The notes under the pieces: model-generated
The model's database searches: none
Told to the model about the DNA's origin: nothing
What the model saw: only the letters and a program-made list of their open reading frames with translations
Made by a program: the position numbers and the translations under genes
NCBI GenBank assembly: GCA_963801985.1
Contig: CAWDGV010000013.1
Span: 86,330 to 150,329 of the forward strand
Direction: 5' to 3'
Length of the DNA stretch: 64,000 bases
Source of the DNA: JABDQZ01 sp963801985
GTDB lineage: Bacteria > Pseudomonadota > Gammaproteobacteria > Chromatiales > Chromatiaceae
Part shown: positions 35,536 through 46,151 of the stretch, piece after piece
Layout: each line of letters begins with the position of its first letter
Numbering within the stretch: the first letter of the stretch is position 1

Positions 35536-36060
35536 TTACTCAGCCATCAACTCGCGTATAATCGCCACCACCTCGGGGTGATCAAATTCACGCCCTCCCA
35601 CTGCTTTGTAACGAACCCTGCCCTGCTTATCAATCAGTAATGTCGTCGGCAGCCCAATCACTTTAAAAGATTCTGCAACTTCACTTTTTCGGTCAAACAG
35701 GATCGGAAAGGTCGGATCTACCGAAAGCTGGCCCACATAGGCAAAAACATGATCCGGGCTTTCCCACTGGTTGATTGCCAGCATCGAAAAGTTTTCCGAC
35801 TTCAGCTGCTGATAGAGGCGTTCCAGTGAAGGCATTTCCTTGCGGCAGGGCGGACACCAGGTAGCCCAGAAATTGACCAGTACGACCTTGCCTTTAAATT
35901 GCTGCAGACTAAAAGCATCCTCATCCATATTCTGTAAGGTGAAGCCAGGTGCCTCCCAGGGGGTTTTAATTGCCGTCATTTTGTGCCCAAGGCCAGGTGA
36001 GGCATTAGCAAAAAGCGGCAGCAGCAACAGGAGAAAGATTGTTCTGATTTGATTTTTCAT
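35536..36060 (-). CDS. TlpA/ResA-like thioredoxin
   Basis: This is a 174-residue secreted protein with a signal peptide (to about FANA) and then a thioredoxin fold with the active site WCPPC (Cys 69 and 72). It likely reduces disulfides in the periplasm, for example in cytochrome c or other apoproteins. Its ATG overlaps the stop of the gene upstream (ATGA), so the two are translationally coupled. Confidence 0.9.
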   Translation of the reverse strand: MKNQIRTIFLLLLLPLFANASPGLGHKMTAIKTPWEAPGFTLQNMDEDAFSLQQFKGKVVLVNFWATWCPPCRKEMPSLERLYQQLKSENFSMLAINQWESPDHVFAYVGQLSVDPTFPILFDRKSEVAESFKVIGLPTTLLIDKQGRVRYKAVGGREFDHPEVVAIIRELMAE

Positions 36061-36629
36061 TTTGTATCATCTTCATTAGAGAGTGTGGCGGGAGGACATT
36101 CAACGCCAGGAATTGTCGCTGAATAGGGCTGATCACCCAGTGTCCAGCTAAAAACGAGATCGAACTGGCTGCCCCTGGGTAGCTGCACCGTGGTAAAGCC
36201 CTGGCTCCAGTCACCCTCTTCAAAGTTCTGATCATCCGGCAGCAGCGACCAGGCGTAACGCACGCCTAGCTTGCGCCACTCAGTCAGCCACTGGCTCTTG
36301 GTTTTGGGTATGACCTCACGACCATCAGCAAGTTTTGCCCGCCAGTCAGCAACACGATAATGGAGAGGGCCTTCAGACTTGTTCTTGGCGATGGTGCCAT
36401 ATACACAGAAGTCATCCATACCGTAGACAATAGAGTCAGGCAGACCACGCGAGCTGTAAAGCGCATGGATATACTCAGCGTGCAACTGGATCAATTCGAG
36501 ACTGAAACCGGCCTCTTCTATTTGCCAGCGTTTGAGTCCAGTCTCATTAACTTCGGAAACCGTTACACCACCGGCAGCCACAGACATCGCAGGCAGTGCC
36601 AACAACAATAGAGAACAACGTGTTATCAA
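36057..36629 (-). CDS. Secreted protein of unknown function, coupled to TlpA-like gene
   Basis: This 190-residue protein has a signal peptide (to about SVAAG) and two Cys (FCVYG and VECPPA) that could be the target of the downstream thioredoxin. The TTG start is supported by AGGAG seven bases before. No family is recognised. It is probably first or second in an operon with a short membrane frame upstream. Confidence 0.75.
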   Translation of the reverse strand: MITRCSLLLLALPAMSVAAGGVTVSEVNETGLKRWQIEEAGFSLELIQLHAEYIHALYSSRGLPDSIVYGMDDFCVYGTIAKNKSEGPLHYRVADWRAKLADGREVIPKTKSQWLTEWRKLGVRYAWSLLPDDQNFEEGDWSQGFTTVQLPRGSQFDLVFSWTLGDQPYSATIPGVECPPATLSNEDDTK

Positions 36630-36644
36630 GAGATTCTCCTGTTT

Positions 36645-36755
36645 TTAGTATAATACTTCATCTTCACCTCTCACGGGCAGGTTAGCAATGAGGCCCCGAG
36701 TTGCCAGATAAGCCAGTAAAACCATTGAAAATGTCCCAATAGAAATGCCTACCAA
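36645..36755 (-). CDS. Possible 36-residue membrane protein
   Basis: From TTG at 36755 the frame reads VGISIGTFSMVLLAYLATRGLIANLPVRGEDEVLY then stop: one helix and a charged tail. It lies 15 bases ahead of the next gene. The amino-acid make-up looks real, but the start and ribosome site are weak, so it may be the end of a lost gene. Confidence 0.4.
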   Translation of the reverse strand: MVGISIGTFSMVLLAYLATRGLIANLPVRGEDEVLY

Positions 36756-37072
36756 AGATCAATCATCGGCTCAAGCATTTAATGTAAGTCTCTCAATAGA
36801 ATAGACAAACTAATCATAAAAGAGAATTAAAGCTACTACATATCAATATTGGACAGGCAATCCACATTCCCGGCAACCAATGCCCGGCCCTTGAAAACGG
36901 GCTACCTCATCACCCGGGAAACAAGAATATGCCTAATACCTAAACTCTAAAAACAGATCTTGAAGCGTTTTTATTTTTGGATATTAGTCATCACAAAATG
37001 GTATGATTTTTGGAAATTTGAAGATTATTTAAAAAACCAACATTCGCAGTTAGAACTGTTGTGAGGCCATTT
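36756..37072. other. Intergenic, possible promoter for the binding protein
   Basis: There is no coding signal. GC-rich inverted segments occur at 36860-36920 (CCCGGCA, TGCCCGG, CCCGGG), but they do not match a known riboswitch that I recognise. TATGAT near 37001 with TTGGAT upstream may be a promoter for the gene at 37073. Confidence 0.4.
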
Positions 37073-37873
37073 ATGTTAAAAAAATCTACCCTTTTACTTC
37101 TGACACTAACTTTCTCATTACTCAGTATTTCTTTCAACGCCGGCGCTGATGCCATGGAAGATATTCTCAAGTCAGGAAAATTGCGGGTTGGTGTTTCCCT
37201 GTTCACCCCATGGGCCATGAAAGATGGGAAAGGTGCACTCACTGGATTTGAGGTCGATGTTGCCAAGCAGCTTGCCAGGGACATGGGCGTAAAACCTGAA
37301 TTCCATGTATTTGAATGGGATAAGATTATTTCCGGACTGCAGGAGAAACAGGTTGATATCATTGTTGCAGGCATGACCATCACGCCACAGCGGGCACTCA
37401 AGATAAACTTTTCCCAACCTTATGCCCAGAGTGGCGTCACCATGGCTACCAATACTGAAATGACACGGGATATTAAAAGCCTTAAGGAACTCAATAGCCC
37501 TGATACTGTATTTGCCGTGGTCTCGGGAACGACTGCCAGCGAGCTCGCGAAGCGTACTTTCAACAAGGCCAAGGTACAGGATTTTGTTTCCCCGGAAGAA
37601 GCTGTTGCCGCTATTTTGGAAAACAAGGCGCATGCCTACGTTGCCTCTACACCACAACCGCAATTCCTGGCTTTAAAACACCCTGATAAAGTCGATTTAC
37701 CTTTAAGCAAGCCATTACGCTCAGACATGGCCGGCATGGCCGTGAACAAAGGCGAACAGGAATGGCTGAATTTTATTAATAGCTGGATCATCGCCAAAAA
37801 AGCAGAAGGTTGGCTGAAAGCGTCGCATAAATACTGGTTTACCAATATGGACTGGGGAAAAGAGAGTCAATAA
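37073..37873 (+). CDS. Periplasmic amino-acid-type solute-binding protein
   Basis: This is a protein of about 266 residues with a signal peptide (to about NAGADA) and then a type 2 periplasmic-binding fold: GKLRVGVSLFTPWAMKDGKG, FEVDVAKQLARDMG, IISGLQEKQVDIIVAGMTITPQR. These match polar amino acid binders. ATG 37073 is used because GAGG precedes it. No permease or ATPase follows, so it is an orphan or a sensor partner. Its stop overlaps the next start. Confidence 0.88.
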   Translation: MLKKSTLLLLTLTFSLLSISFNAGADAMEDILKSGKLRVGVSLFTPWAMKDGKGALTGFEVDVAKQLARDMGVKPEFHVFEWDKIISGLQEKQVDIIVAGMTITPQRALKINFSQPYAQSGVTMATNTEMTRDIKSLKELNSPDTVFAVVSGTTASELAKRTFNKAKVQDFVSPEEAVAAILENKAHAYVASTPQPQFLALKHPDKVDLPLSKPLRSDMAGMAVNKGEQEWLNFINSWIIAKKAEGWLKASHKYWFTNMDWGKESQ

Positions 37874-38220
37874 TGGTTACTTCCAGTGTCAAACTAGCCA
37901 CAGCTGGCGGTCATCTCGTCATATTGTTCGGTATTATTTCAATAACGCTGATAGCACATGCAGCAGACCGGTTAATCGTATCGCCTGACTATGAATCACT
38001 GATTTCAGATGGCGTTTACGAAGACAGCCAGAACTGGCGACAGCCCAATGATGACGACCCCGGATGGAGACAACCGCAACAGCAAAAGGAAAGTCGCATC
38101 AAGTTTGGCTATGACCCAGCCTACGAGGAAATCCGAGCCAGAAAAAGCGAGGAATCATCCGGTAGCAGCTTTGGATACGAACAGACCAGGCCCAGTTCTT
38201 TATTCAGGATGGATTTTTAA
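37873..38220 (+). CDS. Secreted protein of unknown function
   Basis: This is a 115-residue protein with a signal-like helix (ILFGIISITLIAHAA) followed by a polar mature part rich in Arg, Gln and Asp with repeated WRQP (NWRQPNDDD, GWRQPQQQ). TAATG overlap couples it to the binding-protein gene. No family known. Confidence 0.65.
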   Translation: MVTSSVKLATAGGHLVILFGIISITLIAHAADRLIVSPDYESLISDGVYEDSQNWRQPNDDDPGWRQPQQQKESRIKFGYDPAYEEIRARKSEESSGSSFGYEQTRPSSLFRMDF

Positions 38221-38334
38221 TCGTTTTCAAACCCAGCTCCTGCCCCATGCAAAGTATTTACATGATCGGCTAATGCAAGGTGAAAAGTTAATATAATCAG
38301 ATATCGTCTTTCTGAAAAACGCAAAATAAATAAA

Positions 38335-38365
38335 ACCAATGATCGCGTACACTGCGGCCATTGGT
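38335..38365. terminator. Possible terminator between convergent genes
   Basis: ACCAATG and CATTGGT make a 7-bp stem over a 17-base loop, 24 bases past the gltS stop. There is no strong T tract. Confidence 0.4.
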
Positions 38366-38388
38366 CTTATGACATTTGACAGCTTTAC

Positions 38389-39615
38389 TCAGAAATTTGT
38401 CAGGAAGAAAGGGATAAGCAAGGCGTTAACCAGGTCAATGAAAAACGCACACACCAGCGGAACGATAATAAAAGCCATATGCGAAGCACCGTAGCGCTGA
38501 GCCACTGCCGACATATTCGCCATCGCAGTCGGTGTCGAACCCAGTGATATCCCACCAAACCCGGAACAGACAACAGCCGCATCGTAAGTCCGTCCCATCA
38601 GCGGGAAAACCACGAAAACTGTTACGATGATGGCTACCACGAACTGCGCGCCGATGATGCTAAAAATAGGACCGGCAAGATCAATCAGGGTCCACAACTG
38701 CATGCTCATCAGCGACATTGCCAGAAAAGTACCCAGCGAGACAGCAGCAATCAAGGCAATAGCCGGGGTACGGCTTGGCCATTGACGCCCGGACACCCGT
38801 GGAAAGGATGCTGGAATCGTATTGGTAATAAGAATACCTGCAAACAGGCAGGTAACGAACAATGGCAATTTCAGCCCCAGTGACTCAAGACCGGAATTGA
38901 TCATAAAACCGAAAACAATACTCACATGAATGGCCAGTATGGCATCCAGAAAATCCAGGTAATCAATTTTCTGTTTATCCATTTCATCATCCGATACACC
39001 AACATCCACCGCTTCCGTTTCTGTTGGCGTCAGCTTGTGTCGTGAAATCAGGAATTTCGCGATGGGACCACCCATCAGACTGGCAAGAATCAAACCGAAA
39101 GTGGCACAGGCAATACCAATTTCCATGGCATTGGCGATACCGTAGTCCTCGGCAATTCTCGGTGACCATGCAATCGCCGTACCGTGGCCGCCAATCAGCG
39201 AAACACTACCGCCAAGCAATCCTACCGCGGCTGGCTGGTCAAACAATGCCGCCACGGTGATACCGGTCAGGTTCTGCACAAACATGTAGGCAATCGTAAT
39301 GACCAGCAGGATGATCAGCGGCTTGCCACCCAACATCAGGTCCTTGAGGCTGGCATTGATACCAATGGTGGTGAAAAAATAAACCAGCAGAAAATCTCTT
39401 GAAGCCAGCTCAAAACTAATTTCAATGCCTGCGGCAAAGTACAAAACAGCAATCAGCACGGTAAATATCAATCCACCCGTAACAGGCTCCGGAATACTGA
39501 ATTCCCTGAGAAACCCGACGACATCATTAACACGCTTGCCAACGAACAATACAACAAGGCCCAGCGTAAAAGAAAGAAACGCGCCAAACTGCAAAATACC
39601 GTTTTCAAATTCCAT
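38389..39615 (-). CDS. gltS: Sodium/glutamate symporter, GltS family
   Basis: This 408-residue membrane protein has about 10-12 hydrophobic segments and the GltS repeat motifs GGSVSLIGGHGTAIAWSP and GFGGISLGSTPTAMANM, the two inverted re-entrant loops. It imports glutamate with sodium. The cytoplasmic loop near residues 205-225 is acidic. The gene stands alone ahead of the broken RND gene. Confidence 0.93.
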   Translation of the reverse strand: MEFENGILQFGAFLSFTLGLVVLFVGKRVNDVVGFLREFSIPEPVTGGLIFTVLIAVLYFAAGIEISFELASRDFLLVYFFTTIGINASLKDLMLGGKPLIILLVITIAYMFVQNLTGITVAALFDQPAAVGLLGGSVSLIGGHGTAIAWSPRIAEDYGIANAMEIGIACATFGLILASLMGGPIAKFLISRHKLTPTETEAVDVGVSDDEMDKQKIDYLDFLDAILAIHVSIVFGFMINSGLESLGLKLPLFVTCLFAGILITNTIPASFPRVSGRQWPSRTPAIALIAAVSLGTFLAMSLMSMQLWTLIDLAGPIFSIIGAQFVVAIIVTVFVVFPLMGRTYDAAVVCSGFGGISLGSTPTAMANMSAVAQRYGASHMAFIIVPLVCAFFIDLVNALLIPFFLTNF

Positions 39616-39685
39616 CGTTAAGCTCCAAAATTATTTCTAAATGGCTCGCAATACGATACGCGCCTGAATATTACGTAACAAATAT

Positions 39686-42600
39686 TTAACGCGCACGAAA
39701 CATAATCGCATAGAGTGTTGGCACAAACACCAAAGTCAGAATGGTTGCAAAGCCAAGACCCGCCATGATGGTTATTGACATATTCACAAAGAAAACATCC
39801 TGTAACAGCGGTATAAGGCCCAGGATAGTGGTTGCTGCCGCCAGCACAACAGGCCGTAAACGAGCTCACAGTGGCATCCAAAATAGCATCATAGGCGTCT
39901 TTACCTTCATCTATTTGCTGGTCGATTTCTTCGATCAAGACAATTGCATTCTTGATAAGCAGGCCGATCAGGGACAGTGCTCCAAGCAGGGACATAAAGT
40001 CAAAGGCACCGTTAAATCCAAGCAGACCAGCGGTAATTCCTACAATCGCAAGCGGAACCGTTAGCCAGATAATCAGCGGCTGTCGCACCTTGCCGAACAG
40101 CAGAATGCTGGTAATGATCATGAGCAGGAACCCCGTTGGCAAGGATGCCCCCAGGCCATTTTGTGCATTCAATGAATCTTCGTATTCACCACCCCAGGAA
40201 AGTGAGTAACCAGTAGGTAATTCCATTGCCTCGATCTGGGATTTTAAGCGGTTGAATAAAGGCGTAGCCAACTCAGCCAGTAGGATTACAGGATGCGATA
40301 ATGGTTCGTACCCGGTCGCGGGACCTGAGTACCGTATTTTCCCAGACTGTTTCAAAACCGCTAACCACCTGTGAAACCGGTACCGATTTTTTCAACACGG
40401 GACTCCAGACATTGATATCCTGGATATTGGTTACGTTTTCTCTTTCATTTTCAGGTGCCCGCATATAAATGGGCAGGACACGAATCCCATCACGATAGCG
40501 ACCTACAGGGGTTCCTTCAAATGCATAAGCCAGAGAGTTGGCTAAATCCTCACGTGTAATACCCAGTTGCCTGCCCACCTGTTCATTGAAAATAGGCTTG
40601 ATCAGTTTTACAGGTTGACGCCAGTCATCGCGAATATCCTTGGCTTCAGAATCAGCCCGCATGATAGCCTGTGCCTTTCAGACAATTGACGCAGCACCTG
40701 CGGATCGGGTCCGTGTATCCTGGCTTCAATCTTGCATCCGCGTCCCGGACCAATACGTAAAGACTTGATAATCGGGTCCGTCCAGGGCATTTCCTTCTTC
40801 ATGAAGGCATCGACTTTTTGCCAGACTTCCGCGATGCGCTCCCGTGTATCGGTTTGTACAATGATCTGAGCATAGACTGGTGTTGCTTCCTTGCTGTCGT
40901 AAACCAGCGTAAAGCGCTGGTGGGGGCCTCCAATAACAGTGGACGTTTGTACAACACCGTCCTGCTGGCGCAGGAACTCACTGACCCTCAGGGTATCTTC
41001 ACGTGTTTTGCGAATATCAGTGCCTTCAGTTTCCCACATATCAACGAAAAACATGGGCGTATTGGACTCCGGGAAAAAGGCCTGCTTGACACTGCCAAAG
41101 CCAACAACAGCCAGCACGAAACAACCAATCACGATGGCAACAGTCACCCAGCGATGACGAATAGCTGAAGCCGAGAAGACGACGAAAAACGGTGAATATG
41201 ACGCCAGCATAGGGATCCTTGGCTCGAATCGTCACCAGGCTGTACCGGCTTGATTAACAAGCGCACAGAGCAGCGGCGTCGTACTGATTGCGGTAAACCA
41301 GGACAAAAGCAATGAGTAGAGGATGACCCAGAAACAGCGAACTGGCAAACTCACCGGTATTGTCCGGCGACAGGCCGATTGCAGAAAAAGCCAGTATGCC
41401 GATAATAGTTCCGCCCAGCAGGGCCCAGATTGTACTTGCCCACAGTTTCACGAGCTGCATCCACTGCTTTCATACCCGACTGCATTCTGACCAGCATGCC
41501 ATCAGCAACCACGATGGCATTATCCACCAGCATGCCCAGCGCAATGACCAGCGCTCCCAGAGAAATTCGCTGCAGTTCGATGCCATTCAGGTGCATGATC
41601 AACAGTGTGCCTGCAACAGTAATGAGCAAACAGCACCAATAATAATCCCACCCGCAGGCCCATGAACAGCAGCAGAACCACGATCACGATTGCCACGGCC
41701 TGGCCAACACTGACGATAAAGCCGGAAACCGACTTCTCCACTTCCGCCGGTTGGTTGTAAGTCTGCACAAATTCGCATGCCGGCAGGTATCTTGTCCTGC
41801 AGTTGACGCATGCGTTCGTTGATCTATTTGACCAACTGCCACCACATTCTGTCCCGGTCATAATGGACAGGCCCAGTGTCAGTGCCGGTTTGCCATTCAC
41901 ATAATACAGCTTGTTGGGCACTTCCTCGTAAGCACCGGCAAATCTCCGCGATATCTTTCAGGTAGATCAGTTTCTTTCTCATCAGAACTGATCAGCACAT
42001 CACCGATTTCCTTGACCGATGTAAATTCACCCGTTGGCTGAATGCGCAGGTAATCGTCACCTACGCTGACATTTCCGGCATCAACAACAACATTCTGTGA
42101 TTCAAGTACGCTGGCAATTTGATCGGGTGATATGCCCAGTTCCCCCATCTTGGCACGTGAGATATCAACATAGACCACTTCCCTCTGCTCACCACCGATC
42201 ACGATCTTGCGGACGCCATCCACCAGGACAATTTCCCGTTTCATCAGATCGGCAAAATCCCACAGGTCACGCCAGCTATAACCATCCCCTGTAATAGTGG
42301 CATAGATGCCATAAACATCACCAAAATCATCAATCACAACGGGATCCTCGGCACCGGGAGGCAGCTTGTCTTTCATATCCGCTATTTTTCGACGCAGTTC
42401 ATCGTAGATATCCGGGAAATCAGCTGGCCGATACTCGTCCTTGAACTCGATCTGGATATCCGACATCCCGGGACGGGAGACTGTCATTTTAATGCGTTTT
42501 ACCTGAGCGAGTTTCTGAATGGCATCCTCAAGATGATAGGTCACCTCGTCCTGCACCTGCTGGGCACTAGCGCCAGGATACAGGGTGATGATTTTTGCCT

Positions 42601-42730
42601 GCTTGATGGTGAAGGCAGGGTCTTCCAGTTTGCCCATTTCCTGGAATGCCCAGAGTCCACCGCCTACCAGGATGATAACGAGCAGCCAGGAAGTAACTGG
42701 CGTCCTTACAGAATATTCACCAATGTTCAT
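39686..42730 (-). pseudogene. RND efflux pump inner-membrane subunit, broken by many frameshifts
   Basis: Pieces in all three minus frames together spell one HAE1-type RND transporter. It begins MNIGEYSVRTPVTSWLL, continues through ISLGALVIALGMLVDNAIVV (proton-relay helix 4), and ends FVPTLYAIMFRAR at 39686. At least eight frame changes are needed, for example near 41960 (two within 60 bases), 41820, 41640, 41450, 41250, 40660, 40270 and 39870. There are few premature stops other than those the shifts create. The partner adaptor gene upstream is intact. It is either a recent pseudogene or a badly sequenced stretch. Confidence 0.85.
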
Positions 42731-42763
42731 CTTGTTTTCCTGATGATGTCCGCTTGATTATTA

Positions 42764-43879
42764 TCACTTTTTCTCATTTGCGCGGGGTTGAGCCTGTTCA
42801 GGTTGATCGAGTAAGGTAACTTTCAAGCCATCAACAAGGAAAGGGGTACCTGCGGTCACAATGCGTTCACCAACTTTAAGGCCCTCAAGTATCTCGATTT
42901 TATCATCGAGCAGACGCCCTACCTTGACGGGTCTTGATTTCACAGTCATGTTTTGTTCATCGACCACCCAGGCTTTTGGGTCGAGCTTGTAATCTCCAAC
43001 GATGGCACTGCTTGGCACCGCAAAAACAGCCTTGTCGGCAAAATAACGGGAGAAGTCGGCTGTGGCCGTGGCTGTCATACCCGCTAAAATCGAGCTATTT
43101 GCCAACTGCGGCATAGTAAAAGTCACCTGGTATGTCTGCGTTTGGGGGTCTGCCTTGGTCGCAGCTTCCTTAAAGGTCAGCTTGAAAGATTCACCAGGCA
43201 GGTTGTCAAATGCTACGTGCACCGGAATTTTTTCTGCCTCTTCATCCTTGACTTTCTCTTTGGAACGAACTGCACGCACGAGGTTTTCCGGAACATCAAT
43301 TTTGACTTCAAGCTGAGATACATCATGTAAATCCAGGATAACCTGCTTGGCCTGAACTTCCTGGAAAGCGTCGATATACAACTTCGCAATAACGCCTCCG
43401 AAAGGCGCTTTTAACGTTGTATAGTTCAGATCCTGCTGGGCAGTCTCCAGCGCAGCCTTGCTACTTTTGAATTCAGATTCCAGGCGATCATAATCCATCT
43501 TGGAGATATAACCATCCTTGATGAGTCCTTTTGCCCTGTCAAAATTCTTCTTGGAATTGTCATATTTGGCTTTTCGGTCATTGACGACAAGTTGATAATC
43601 TTTTTTATCCAGTACGGCAAGGACATCACCTATCTCAACTCCCTCACCTTCCTTGACGGGTAATTCCTGCACTGTTCCCGGGACGCGAAAAGCAATTTCA
43701 GCCTTGATGCCCGCATCTATGCGGGCCGGGAAATGCCGCACGCCATCTATTGCACCTGCTTTAACAAGTATCGACTTGACCGGCCTTGAGGTGGCAACGG
43801 GTTCTTCAGGTGGCGGTTCACTGCAACCGGCGAGCAGAATCGAGAATAAAACAGGTATTAAATATTTCATTAATGGCAT
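42764..43879 (-). CDS. RND periplasmic adaptor (membrane-fusion) lipoprotein
   Basis: This is a protein of about 371 residues with a lipobox (FSILLAGCSEPP), then the adaptor order: barrel-sandwich half, long coiled coil (KKNFDRAKGLIKDGYISKMD), sandwich half (APFGGVIAKLYIDAFQEV), and beta-barrel. It links an RND pump to the outer-membrane channel. It is 33 bases upstream of the broken RND gene, its natural partner, so if the pump is truly dead this adaptor may be idle. Confidence 0.9.
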   Translation of the reverse strand: MPLMKYLIPVLFSILLAGCSEPPPEEPVATSRPVKSILVKAGAIDGVRHFPARIDAGIKAEIAFRVPGTVQELPVKEGEGVEIGDVLAVLDKKDYQLVVNDRKAKYDNSKKNFDRAKGLIKDGYISKMDYDRLESEFKSSKAALETAQQDLNYTTLKAPFGGVIAKLYIDAFQEVQAKQVILDLHDVSQLEVKIDVPENLVRAVRSKEKVKDEEAEKIPVHVAFDNLPGESFKLTFKEAATKADPQTQTYQVTFTMPQLANSSILAGMTATATADFSRYFADKAVFAVPSSAIVGDYKLDPKAWVVDEQNMTVKSRPVKVGRLLDDKIEILEGLKVGERIVTAGTPFLVDGLKVTLLDQPEQAQPRANEKK

Positions 43880-43961
43880 CAGAGGAGATCTCTTCAGTAG
43901 TCTGGGCACAAATATATCTTTTATATAGTATCTATCAAACTTATTAGTTTAGCCATGAGTT

Positions 43962-43987
43962 AGCCCGAAGTCATCTCGGCTTTTTTT
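43962..43987 (+). terminator. Hairpin followed by a T run
   Basis: AGCCCGA and TCGGCT form a bulged 6-bp stem followed by TTTTTTT on the plus strand. No plus-strand gene ends here. On the minus strand it lies between the Na/Pi gene and the adaptor, and could separate those transcripts. Confidence 0.5.
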
Positions 43988-44110
43988 ATAAAATACATGC
44001 CAGAATAATCGGGCATTCCACGAATGTTTGCGTGCGCTGACTGGTAATGCCGCTGATTTCGATCCCGATCGATGAATTACCCCACCCCACGGATTTCGCT
44101 CTAATCCAGC

Positions 44111-45898
44111 CTAGTTTTCAGTATGGGTAACTTCAACGGGAAGACAGGGCCTGGCCATGCGCTTGGTCAGCGTGTAGATATGCCTGAGCTGTTCTATGAA
44201 TGTCAGCAACAGGCGAACTTTTTGCAGATATTTTGGATCTTCAGCATGTAAACGTGAGGACTGTCGTTCGAACAGACTGTCCGCCAGGTCCCTGACTTCG
44301 CCACTCATCAGCAATACGTTCTGCGCCGACACCTGATCGTTTTTACCCACAGCCTGCACTGCAAGCTCAAGCGCCTGGTAAACGCGAGTCCATAAACCCT
44401 TCAACATGGCGTACGTTTCTTCACTGTTTGGCTGAAAGTCACCCTCGATAAATGCTTTCGAGACAGCGACCATTTCGGTTTCGATAATATCAGCAAGGCT
44501 TTCCAGGTTGGTCAGGATCGTAACCAGAGTGTGATGCTCCCTGCTTTCATCTTCCGACAGGACTGACTGACGAATGTGAGCCAGGTAGGTCATGATTTCA
44601 GCTTCCAGGATATCGATTTGGTCATCACTGCGCGCCAATTCTTCCAGCTTTTTTGTGTCACGTTGGGTTATGGCCAGTTTAAACTCATCCATCATTTCAA
44701 GTGCAATCAGACCCGCCCGGTGAATTTCCTGGCGTGCGTTTTCAAGCGCCACTGCAGGCACTTCCAGCGCGGCATCATCGAGAAATACCGGTTCGATTAT
44801 CACACCTTCCGTGGGAGCCTTTTCCGGCACCAGCCATTCTGCCATGCGCGCAAACCAGGTGGTAAAGGCAATGAACAGGAAAGTATTGATCACGTTGAAC
44901 ATCGTATTGGCATTGGCAATCTGACGCGGCACTTCCTCGGCCAGGGCGGCCGTACCATCCAGCGCTACGGCTACCGGCGAAACTGACACGGCCATATCTG
45001 CCAGGATACCCAGGAATGGCAGCCAGATCAGTACCCCAAGAATATTAAAGGCAACATGCACCACGGCAGCCCGCACCGCTTCAACCGGCTTACCGAGAGC
45101 CGCTAAAGCCGCAGTTACACAGGTACCGACATTGGCACCCAAAGCCAGCGCGATACCGGCAGGCAGGGACAACAATCCCTCACTGGCCATGGCAATAGCA
45201 ATACCCACGGTAGCCGCAGACGACTGGACCAGGCCGGTAAATACCGCACCAGCCAGAATGCCGAACAACGGGTTTTCCATCTTGACCAGAATTTCCATGA
45301 ATGGCTCGTAGCTACGCAACGGTGTCATACCTTCACTCATCAGCCCCATGCCATAGAAAACAAGCCCCAGGCCCATGATCATCATGCCGGAATGTTTAAC
45401 ACCCTCTGCCTTGCTGGCAAAAAACATGAAAAAACCAATGGCAACGGGTATCAGCGCAAACGCCGCCACGTTGAAAGCAAGAATTTGCGCTGTCACCGTG
45501 CTGCCGATATTGGCTCCCATGATGATACCAATTGACTGGCTGAGCGACATGACGCCTGCGGTGACAAATCCGACCACCAGCACCGTCGTTACCGATGAAG
45601 AATTCAAAATACCGGTCACAAAGGCGCCGGTTATCACGCCTAGAAAACGATTAACGGTCAATTTCTGCAGAACGGTACGCAAAGTGTTTCCCGCTGCCAG
45701 TTTGAGCCCGGTAGACAGGACCTCAAGGCCGGCCAGGAATAATGCCAGCCCACCAAACAGGCCCATAAACAGCTTGAGCCAGTCAATACCTGCTTCAGAC
45801 GGCACCTGTGATGCCCACAACAAAGCAGGAAACAAAAGAATAATGGGTACAATAATCAGGCGGGAAGAAAACATTTCGGCTATTTTTCCAGGTTTCAT
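44111..45898 (-). CDS. Na/Pi cotransporter with PhoU-like domain
   Basis: This 595-residue protein has paired Na/Pi repeats (LKLAAGNTLRTVLQKLTVNRFLGVITGAFVTGILNSSSVT and GAVFTGLVQSSAATVGI, with the QSS/NSS motifs), then a C-terminal helical PhoU-like domain from about residue 385. It takes up phosphate with sodium and may sense it via the PhoU part. Length is normal for the NptA-PhoU type. Divergent from the DUF2092 gene. Confidence 0.92.
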   Translation of the reverse strand: MKPGKIAEMFSSRLIIVPIILLFPALLWASQVPSEAGIDWLKLFMGLFGGLALFLAGLEVLSTGLKLAAGNTLRTVLQKLTVNRFLGVITGAFVTGILNSSSVTTVLVVGFVTAGVMSLSQSIGIIMGANIGSTVTAQILAFNVAAFALIPVAIGFFMFFASKAEGVKHSGMMIMGLGLVFYGMGLMSEGMTPLRSYEPFMEILVKMENPLFGILAGAVFTGLVQSSAATVGIAIAMASEGLLSLPAGIALALGANVGTCVTAALAALGKPVEAVRAAVVHVAFNILGVLIWLPFLGILADMAVSVSPVAVALDGTAALAEEVPRQIANANTMFNVINTFLFIAFTTWFARMAEWLVPEKAPTEGVIIEPVFLDDAALEVPAVALENARQEIHRAGLIALEMMDEFKLAITQRDTKKLEELARSDDQIDILEAEIMTYLAHIRQSVLSEDESREHHTLVTILTNLESLADIIETEMVAVSKAFIEGDFQPNSEETYAMLKGLWTRVYQALELAVQAVGKNDQVSAQNVLLMSGEVRDLADSLFERQSSRLHAEDPKYLQKVRLLLTFIEQLRHIYTLTKRMARPCLPVEVTHTEN

Positions 45899-46151
45899 GG
45901 CGGATTCTTATCAAGCAACGGGCTATTTAGTTGTGATCAACTGTATATACTCTGGCATTTTTCAGCAAGCCGATGTAAAACAGACTGTAACCTGTCATTC
46001 TGCTGGACCTGAAGCAGGCAATGAACTAGCTTTATATAATGCAAGTGCAATCATCTGTGACCGGCCTAACCAGATAAAACGTAATTTTTTACCATTCGCA
46101 TCGCTTTTTCACTTCAGTTTAGCTTGAGAAAACAAAAATTCAGGAACTACC

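Noticed and set aside
36845..36930. GC-rich inverted segments upstream of a binding protein, considered as a riboswitch
   Set aside because: The arms do not pair consistently and no known aptamer core could be recognised.
44033..44095. GGTAATGCCGCTGATTTCG region resembling the end of an IS21-type element
   Set aside because: There is no second end, no transposase and no direct repeats; the resemblance is from memory only.
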